A stretch of DNA of 64,000 nt. Source: Sorangium cellulosum So0157-2. GTDB taxonomy: Bacteria > Myxococcota_A > Polyangia > Polyangiales > Polyangiaceae. The translations under genes and the position numbers were made by a program. Within the stretch, counting starts at the first letter, position 1. Each line of letters begins with the position of its first letter. The stretch covers positions 1,364,001 to 1,428,000 of the forward strand of contig NC_021658.1 in NCBI RefSeq assembly GCF_000418325.1. Direction: 5' to 3'. The notes beneath the pieces are model-generated. The model ran no database searches. It worked only from the letters and a program-made list of their open reading frames with translations, and was not told the origin of the DNA. Shown here one piece after another: positions 59,054 to 64,000 of this stretch.

Positions 59054-60427
59054 ATGACGAAGACCTTGCATGGCTCGACGGACGAATCGGAGCACTTGGC
59101 GCGTCAAGTGATCGACCTCGTATTGCGCCGCAATCGGGACGCTTGGCCGCTCGGCGGCCAGGTAGCGCCGGAGGTGCTGGCGCAGCGGGTCGGGAAGACG
59201 ATCACGAGCGCGGGCCTCGGGGGAGAGGAGGCGCTGCGGCGCTGGGTCGACGAGCTGGCGCCGGCGACGGTCGCGGCCGATCACCCCCGGTACTTCGCGT
59301 TCATCCCGCATGCGCCGACGGAGGCGTCGGTGCTCTTCGACCTCGTCGTGAGCGGCGCCGGGCTCTGCGCGGCCAGCTGGCTCGAGGCTGCGGGCGCCAT
59401 CTACGCCGAAAACGAGGCCTTGCGCTGGATAGCCGACCTCGCCGGCTTCCCCGCGGCGGCCGGGGGCACCTTCGTGCCCGGCGGGACGCTGGGCACCCTC
59501 TCGGCGCTCCATGCGGCGCGACACGCGGCGCTCGTGCGGCGCCAGGGGGTGCGGCCGGCCCGCTGGAAGCTGGCGGCGTCGATCGACGGCCACTCGTCGA
59601 TCAAGCAGGCGGCGCGCATCATGGACGTCGATCTGATCGAGGTTCCCGTCGATGGCCGCCACCGCATGACCGGCGCGACCCTCCGGGGAGCGCTCGACGC
59701 GCCGGGGGACGATGGGCTCTTCGCGGTGGTCGCGTCGGCGGGAGGAACGAACCTGGGCCTGATCGATGATCTCTCCGGTGTTGCGCAGGTCTGCCGCGAA
59801 CGGGGCGCATGGCTGCACGTCGACGGAGCCTACGGGCTCGCGGCGCTGGCCGCGCCGAGCAAGCGAGCGGCGTTCGCCGGGATCGAGAGGGCCGACAGCT
59901 TCACCGTCAATCCACACAAATGGCTGTTTGCGCCCTACGACTGCTGCGCGCTCGTGTACCGCGACCCGGCCCAGGCGAGGGCGGCGCACAACCAATCGGC
60001 CGCCTATCTGGATCCCATCAACGACGGCGCCGACTGGAACCCCGCGGACTACGCCTTGCAGCTGAGCCGGCGCGCTCGCGGGCTCCCTCTCTGGTTCTCG
60101 CTCGCCGTTCACGGGACGGACGCCTATTCCGAGGCGATCGAGACGACGCTGGCGCTGACGCAGCAGGCGGCAGAGGCGATCCGCGCGAGGCCGTTCCTGG
60201 AGCTGCTCATCGAACCCGAGCTGAGCGTCCTCGTGCTCCGCCGCCGCGGCTGGTCCGCGGCGGACTACGATGCCTGGTCGGCCCACCTGATCGCCTCGGG
60301 CGCGGGGTTCGTCGTCCCCACGACGTTCCAGGGCGAACCGGCCGTGCGGATCGTCATCATCGATCCGCGGAAGACGCACGCGGACATCGAGAGGGTGCTC
60401 GACGCGATGAAGGACGCTCCTCGCTGA
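59054..60427 (+). CDS. Group II PLP-dependent amino acid decarboxylase
   Basis: 457 residues. Fold-type I decarboxylase of the DDC/tyrosine/glutamate group: HPRYFAFIPHAPTEASVLFD, GGTFVPGGTLGTLSALHAAR, VASAGGTNLGLIDDL, HVDGAYGLAALA, and the PLP lysine in SFTVNPHKWLFAPYDC. Converts an amino acid (aromatic, acidic or basic; not decided) to an amine in the cytoplasm. Converges with the gamma-synthase-type gene; the stops are 21 nt apart, so the two belong to one locus but different transcripts. Confidence 0.9.
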   Translation: MTKTLHGSTDESEHLARQVIDLVLRRNRDAWPLGGQVAPEVLAQRVGKTITSAGLGGEEALRRWVDELAPATVAADHPRYFAFIPHAPTEASVLFDLVVSGAGLCAASWLEAAGAIYAENEALRWIADLAGFPAAAGGTFVPGGTLGTLSALHAARHAALVRRQGVRPARWKLAASIDGHSSIKQAARIMDVDLIEVPVDGRHRMTGATLRGALDAPGDDGLFAVVASAGGTNLGLIDDLSGVAQVCRERGAWLHVDGAYGLAALAAPSKRAAFAGIERADSFTVNPHKWLFAPYDCCALVYRDPAQARAAHNQSAAYLDPINDGADWNPADYALQLSRRARGLPLWFSLAVHGTDAYSEAIETTLALTQQAAEAIRARPFLELLIEPELSVLVLRRRGWSAADYDAWSAHLIASGAGFVVPTTFQGEPAVRIVIIDPRKTHADIERVLDAMKDAPR

Positions 60428-60448
60428 CCGGGCCCCGAGGGCGGCGTC

Positions 60449-61651
60449 TCAGCTCAACTTCGCGAGGGCTTGCGCGAGATCCGCGATCAGGTCGTCCGCG
60501 TCTTCCAGCCCGACCGACAGGCGGAACAGATCGTCGGCCGGCCTGCTCCCTTGTGAGGCCTCCCCACCGGCGTCTTGGACCATCGAGTGCGACATCGATT
60601 GAGCATGCTCGATGACGCTGTAGATCCCTCCCAGGCTCACCGAGAGCCCGATGAGCTGGGGCGCCTCCAGGAGCCGCGCGATGTTGCTCGCTGGGCCCGC
60701 CACGGAGAAGGAGATGACGCCCCCGCCGCCGTCGAGGAGCTCGCGCGCCCGGTCGTGCTGCGGATGCGACCGCAGGCGCGGGTACCGGACCGACGTGACC
60801 CGGGGATGCGTCTCCAGGAACTCGGCGATGCGGGCGGCGCTCGCGTTCTGTTGCGCCACGCGCACGTGAATCGTCTTGAGGCCCTCGGAGACGAGCCATG
60901 CCGCGTGCGGATCCATACAAGAGCCATACAGCGTCTGCTTGCGCCAGATCTTCTCGGCGAGCGCGTCCGAGCACATCGCGGCGCCGCCGTGGACGGCGAA
61001 GTGGCCGCTCAAGTACTTCGTCAGGCTATGGACCACGACATCGGCTCCCAGGGTCGAGGTCTCCAGGACCCCGGGAGGGGTGAACGTCGCGTCGCAGATG
61101 CTCGTCGCCCCGTACCGAGAGGCCAGCCGGCAAATCTGCTTGCAGTCCGGCAAGATGAGCTCTGGATTGCTCAGCGTCTCGAAGTACACGGATCGGCAGC
61201 CGTGCCGGAGCAGCTCCTCGAGCTGCTCCGTCTCCTCGGGCACGAAGAAGCGAACCTCGTAGCCGAAGCGTCGCATCTCTTCGGCGCAGAACCTGAAGCT
61301 GTCGCCGTAAATACGGGTCGACACCGCGAGCGTGTCGCCAGGGTCGTTGAGGGCGAGCAGCACGGTCGTGATCGCCGACATGCCCGAAGGGAAGCCGATC
61401 GCGGTCTCCGTCTCGGCGAGCGACGCCAGCTGCTTCTCCAGGAAGCTGACCGTCGGGTTGCCCCAGCGCGTGTAGTAGGAGCTCGGCCGCGTCGCGTGCT
61501 CCGAGCCGACAGCGGCGTCGTAGCTCGGCATGCGGAAGAGCGTGGTCTGATAGATCGGCTGGACCACCGGTACGTTCTCCGCGGCGACCGGCTTCGTGAG
61601 GAGGAGCCTAGAGCTGCTTTTCACCAGAACCTCGTAGGAGCCCGCGGCCAT
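60449..61651 (-). CDS. Cystathionine gamma-synthase/methionine gamma-lyase family PLP enzyme
   Basis: 400 residues. Cys/Met metabolism PLP family: YYTRWGNPTVSFLEKQLASL, FPSGMSAITTVLLAL, SVYFETLSNPELILPD, and the PLP lysine in VVHSLTKYLSGHFAVHGGAA. Family members do gamma-replacement or elimination on Cys/homoserine derivatives; in specialised metabolism some use vinylglycine quinonoids to make new C-C or C-N bonds. Third gene of a minus run, 37 nt after the amidinotransferase stop. Confidence 0.9.
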   Translation of the reverse strand: MAAGSYEVLVKSSSRLLLTKPVAAENVPVVQPIYQTTLFRMPSYDAAVGSEHATRPSSYYTRWGNPTVSFLEKQLASLAETETAIGFPSGMSAITTVLLALNDPGDTLAVSTRIYGDSFRFCAEEMRRFGYEVRFFVPEETEQLEELLRHGCRSVYFETLSNPELILPDCKQICRLASRYGATSICDATFTPPGVLETSTLGADVVVHSLTKYLSGHFAVHGGAAMCSDALAEKIWRKQTLYGSCMDPHAAWLVSEGLKTIHVRVAQQNASAARIAEFLETHPRVTSVRYPRLRSHPQHDRARELLDGGGGVISFSVAGPASNIARLLEAPQLIGLSVSLGGIYSVIEHAQSMSHSMVQDAGGEASQGSRPADDLFRLSVGLEDADDLIADLAQALAKLS

Positions 61652-61688
61652 CGCCGCTCGGCGCTCCCTGGTCGTTTCGTGAAGTGCT

Positions 61689-62747
61689 TCATTCGCAATA
61701 CGATTCCAGCTTTCCTCGACGTCGGACGTCCAGCGTGACGCAGTGGAAGCCCCCGCCGAGGGTGCGGCCGTGGCGCAGCCGCAGCGGGATCACCTCCACG
61801 CGGTGCCGTTCGAGCAGGCGGATCAGGCGTGTCTGATCCGCGTCCACGACGGCCAGGTGCGGGCTGAGCATCAGCAGGTTGATCCCCAGCCAGATCGACG
61901 CGCTCGGCGCGAGATCCGAGTAGCGCACGACCTCCATCTCGGGAGCTTCGATGATGTCCCACCCCCTGAGCGGAGCCGGGAGGTTGTCCCTGTTGACGCG
62001 CTCTGGATTGATCAGCACGAGGCCAGGACGGATGGGGGCCAGGGTGGTGTCTATATGCGATCCGCAATAGAGATCGCGGCAGGGATGGACGCGGTACTCT
62101 GGCCCGAGCGCGCTCTGCAGCCACCGCGCGCCCAGCTCGTTGCCGGTGGATGACACGAGGTAGACGATGTCGCGCCCGAGGCGGAGCACGTTGGCGGCGT
62201 CGAAGGCGGGCTCTATTTCTCGTAGGGTCGGCTGAGCAGGGTTGCTGGTCTCGTAGAGCTCGTCCCTCAGCGACGGCTTCGGCGCCGAGAGCCAGCGAGA
62301 GCCGTGCTTCAGGTAGCCGACGATGATGTCGCGGTAGGCCATGGACTCGAAGTACCGCGATCGGAACGGATTCGGCGACTCGATGACCGTGTCGCCGATC
62401 GCGAGCAGGACGTCCCGCGGGCAGTACGGAAAGTAGTATTCGGATTCCCAGAACGGCGTCCGGACGAGGCCAGGGAAGTCGATCGGCTTCGGCCTCTGGA
62501 CGACGATGCCCAGCCGGTCCAGGATCTCGATGAAGCGCTCGAGATCTTCTTCGGTCTCCTCGATCACCCTGGCCGGGAACCTTCGGTCCTGGGGCGACGC
62601 GAGGATGTGCCGCGTGCCGGGCTCGATCGCGTTCATCCCGTGGTCGAGGTAGGGCAGCTGTGCGAACTTCGCGCTGCCGACGATCACCTCTTCCAGCGGA
62701 TCCCACTCGTTGTGCACTTCAACGCTGATTCTATTGTTCGTAAGCAT
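61689..62747 (-). CDS. L-arginine:glycine amidinotransferase (AGAT)-like enzyme
   Basis: 352 residues, full AGAT fold. Catalytic triad visible: D183 (FDAANVLRLG), H231 (CGSHIDTT) and C336 (TLGGGFHCVTLDVRRRG, close to the AGAT motif). PRDVLLAIGDTVIESP and YLKHGSRWLSAPKP are also AGAT-like. It moves an amidino group from arginine to an amine. Bacterial homologues act in saxitoxin (SxtG) and cylindrospermopsin (CyrA) biosynthesis. The acceptor here is unknown; glycine is possible. AGGAAC precedes the ATG at 62747. Confidence 0.9.
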   Translation of the reverse strand: MLTNNRISVEVHNEWDPLEEVIVGSAKFAQLPYLDHGMNAIEPGTRHILASPQDRRFPARVIEETEEDLERFIEILDRLGIVVQRPKPIDFPGLVRTPFWESEYYFPYCPRDVLLAIGDTVIESPNPFRSRYFESMAYRDIIVGYLKHGSRWLSAPKPSLRDELYETSNPAQPTLREIEPAFDAANVLRLGRDIVYLVSSTGNELGARWLQSALGPEYRVHPCRDLYCGSHIDTTLAPIRPGLVLINPERVNRDNLPAPLRGWDIIEAPEMEVVRYSDLAPSASIWLGINLLMLSPHLAVVDADQTRLIRLLERHRVEVIPLRLRHGRTLGGGFHCVTLDVRRRGKLESYCE

Positions 62748-62860
62748 GTTCCTGCTCTCGATCCTGGTAAGGTTGTCATCGTTGTTGAGCGCTCGCCGGC
62801 CGCGCTGCCTGCGCGTCCTCGCGTCGCCAGCTCGGGCCGAGCGCACGGTCGCCCGCCTGG

Positions 62861-63865
62861 TCAGGCGCTCGCGATGGATCGCTCCATCTCCGGCCCGGGC
62901 AGCGACGCGAAGACCGTGGAGAGCGCGGCCAGGCCCTTCGGGCGCTTCAGCTCGGCGTACGCGGGATCCCTCCTCAGGATCGCGTGCACCTCCTTCAAGC
63001 GCCAGAGGGGGACTCTGGGGAAGAGGTGATGGACCAGGTGGTATCCTTCGCCCTCCTCCTCTCCGAGCAGGAGCCGCTCGGCTGGTCCGTAATCTCGGTT
63101 CCACGTCATGCGTATATCGACGCGCGGCGCGGTCTCGATCAGCGGATAATGCTCCAGTAACTCTGCGACCGCGCCTATCCAGACCTGCGTGGTGACCAGC
63201 GGGACTATCCAGTACGCCACGAGCACGCCCAGCCACCCCGTGGCCGCGGCGGCGACGACGATCGCCAGGAGCCCGACGAGCCTGACGTGGCGCTCCCAGG
63301 TCGATTCTTCCTTGTGCAAGATCCTGTGTCGAACCAGGTACGCCATGTAGGACAACGTCGATCGTGGGCCAGCCAAGCTCATCAAATAATCGCGCAGCTT
63401 TGCTCGCTGGAGGTTTTGCCCGCACAATCCGATGCGCTGGTACTGGAGGTAGTCGGGATCTCGCTCGGGGTCGCCGAAGCGACCGTGATGGTTGACCACG
63501 TGAGAAAGGCGGTATCCCGTGTAGCTCTGAAGTACAGGATGTCCGGCGAACGCCGTTCCGATGATGGAACCTATCTTGGTGTTCGACATGAGCGTCCCGT
63601 GGCAGGCCTGATGGAGCACGCCCGCCAGCGCGCGCTGCCGCCCGCCGATGAAGAAGATCGCGAGTAAGTACGACGCGACGCCCAGCGCCAGGGGGAGATG
63701 CCGCCACGACCAGGTTGAAAGCCAAACCCAGAATGAGATGAACAGCCAGTGCCTGACGATCTCCAGGGGGCCATGCCAGTTGTCCGCCGGGTAGCAGGCT
63801 CTGACGTCTTTAAGGATGTCTTTCGAGAACTTGTGTCTCTTGACCGAGTTCGCTGTTGTTCCCAC
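62861..63865 (-). CDS. Membrane fatty acid desaturase/hydroxylase
   Basis: 334 residues from GTG 63865 (AGGAG upstream). Three histidine boxes: HQACH, HVVNHH and HLVHH, with membrane helices around them (LFISFWVWLSTWSWRHLPLA, VGLLAIVVAAAATGWLGVLV). These non-heme diiron enzymes desaturate or hydroxylate acyl chains, ceramides or other hydrophobic or amine substrates. First gene of the minus run with amidinotransferase and gamma-synthase-type enzymes, 113 nt before the next start. Confidence 0.88.
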   Translation of the reverse strand: MGTTANSVKRHKFSKDILKDVRACYPADNWHGPLEIVRHWLFISFWVWLSTWSWRHLPLALGVASYLLAIFFIGGRQRALAGVLHQACHGTLMSNTKIGSIIGTAFAGHPVLQSYTGYRLSHVVNHHGRFGDPERDPDYLQYQRIGLCGQNLQRAKLRDYLMSLAGPRSTLSYMAYLVRHRILHKEESTWERHVRLVGLLAIVVAAAATGWLGVLVAYWIVPLVTTQVWIGAVAELLEHYPLIETAPRVDIRMTWNRDYGPAERLLLGEEEGEGYHLVHHLFPRVPLWRLKEVHAILRRDPAYAELKRPKGLAALSTVFASLPGPEMERSIASA

Positions 63866-64000
63866 AGCCGCCTTCTCCTGGCTTCACTCGCTGAGCTGAG
63901 CTTTCAGCTTGGGGCGCCGGACAGGTTCCCCGAGCCCGACCTCCCCATCACGGGCGCGACATGTCGTCGACGTAAGATACTGCAATGCATGTGCCAGGCT
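63866..64000. other. Upstream region of desaturase gene
   Basis: 135 bp to the window edge; promoter side of the minus-strand operon. No coding sequence identified. Confidence 0.35.

Overview
The window is very GC-rich single-chromosome style DNA with long antisense open frames, dense lipoprotein genes carrying Gly/Ser-rich linkers after the lipobox, an ECF41 sigma factor, a eukaryote-like Ser/Thr kinase fused to an AAA module, and a large MASE1/PAS hybrid histidine kinase. Together these point to a large-genome soil myxobacterium, most like the Sorangium/Polyangiaceae group (inference from gene style, not from a marker gene). No rRNA, tRNA, CRISPR array or intact insertion sequence was seen.

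Layout. 0-4 kb: C-terminal end of a radical SAM protein, then a minus-strand operon of a DUF3565-DUF1971 fusion, a DUF6483-like protein and a DEAD-box RNA helicase. 4-8.4 kb: a membrane dipeptidase-like lipoprotein lacking most metal ligands, and a minus operon of exported proteins sharing a Cys-rich domain. 8.9-12.2 kb: hybrid histidine kinase. 12.6-15.4 kb: a tight three-gene operon (StlD/DarB-type ketosynthase, heme-oxygenase-like diiron protein, unknown 301-residue protein), divergent from a BKACE / quinone oxidoreductase / TauD-like operon (15.7-18.7 kb). 18.8-29.3 kb: pentaheme cytochrome lipoprotein, imine-reductase-like enzyme, FG-GAP and YncE-like beta-propellers, SMI1/KNR4 protein, MFS exporter, MarC protein. 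29.3-36 kb: PAS protein, NmrA/SnoaL operon divergent from an AraC regulator, LRR lipoprotein, beta-helix lipoprotein.

36.1-37.1 kb is a conspicuously AT-richer island (DUF4259 protein coupled to an upstream fragment) bracketed by dispersed repeats. It is followed by a CmlA/FloR-type phenicol exporter preceded by an eight-codon leader ORF and a perfect 11-bp hairpin, the layout of an antibiotic-sensing attenuator. 38.9-52.4 kb: Tat-type thioredoxin-reductase-like enzyme, CBM2-GH10 xylanase, ECF41 sigma factor with a matching promoter before a flavodoxin-fold gene, an RsbR/STAS remnant, hypothetical proteins, a PknK-like kinase-AAA-TPR protein and a Cys-rich lipoprotein. 52.6-55.2 kb: complete metNIQ methionine importer. 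55.7-56.0 kb: eight perfect 35-bp tandem repeats. 56.1-58.5 kb: lipoprotein, HD-domain gene with an apparent frameshift, and two abutting gene remnants (Kelch and CIA30-like). 59-63.9 kb: PLP decarboxylase, cystathionine gamma-synthase-type enzyme, arginine:glycine amidinotransferase homologue and membrane desaturase, which look like a small specialised-metabolite locus.

Two scales of regulation are visible. Several genes lack a Shine-Dalgarno sequence but have a -10 hexamer 5-9 nt before the start codon, suggesting leaderless transcripts. Several intergenic regions carry perfect inverted repeats suitable as operators.
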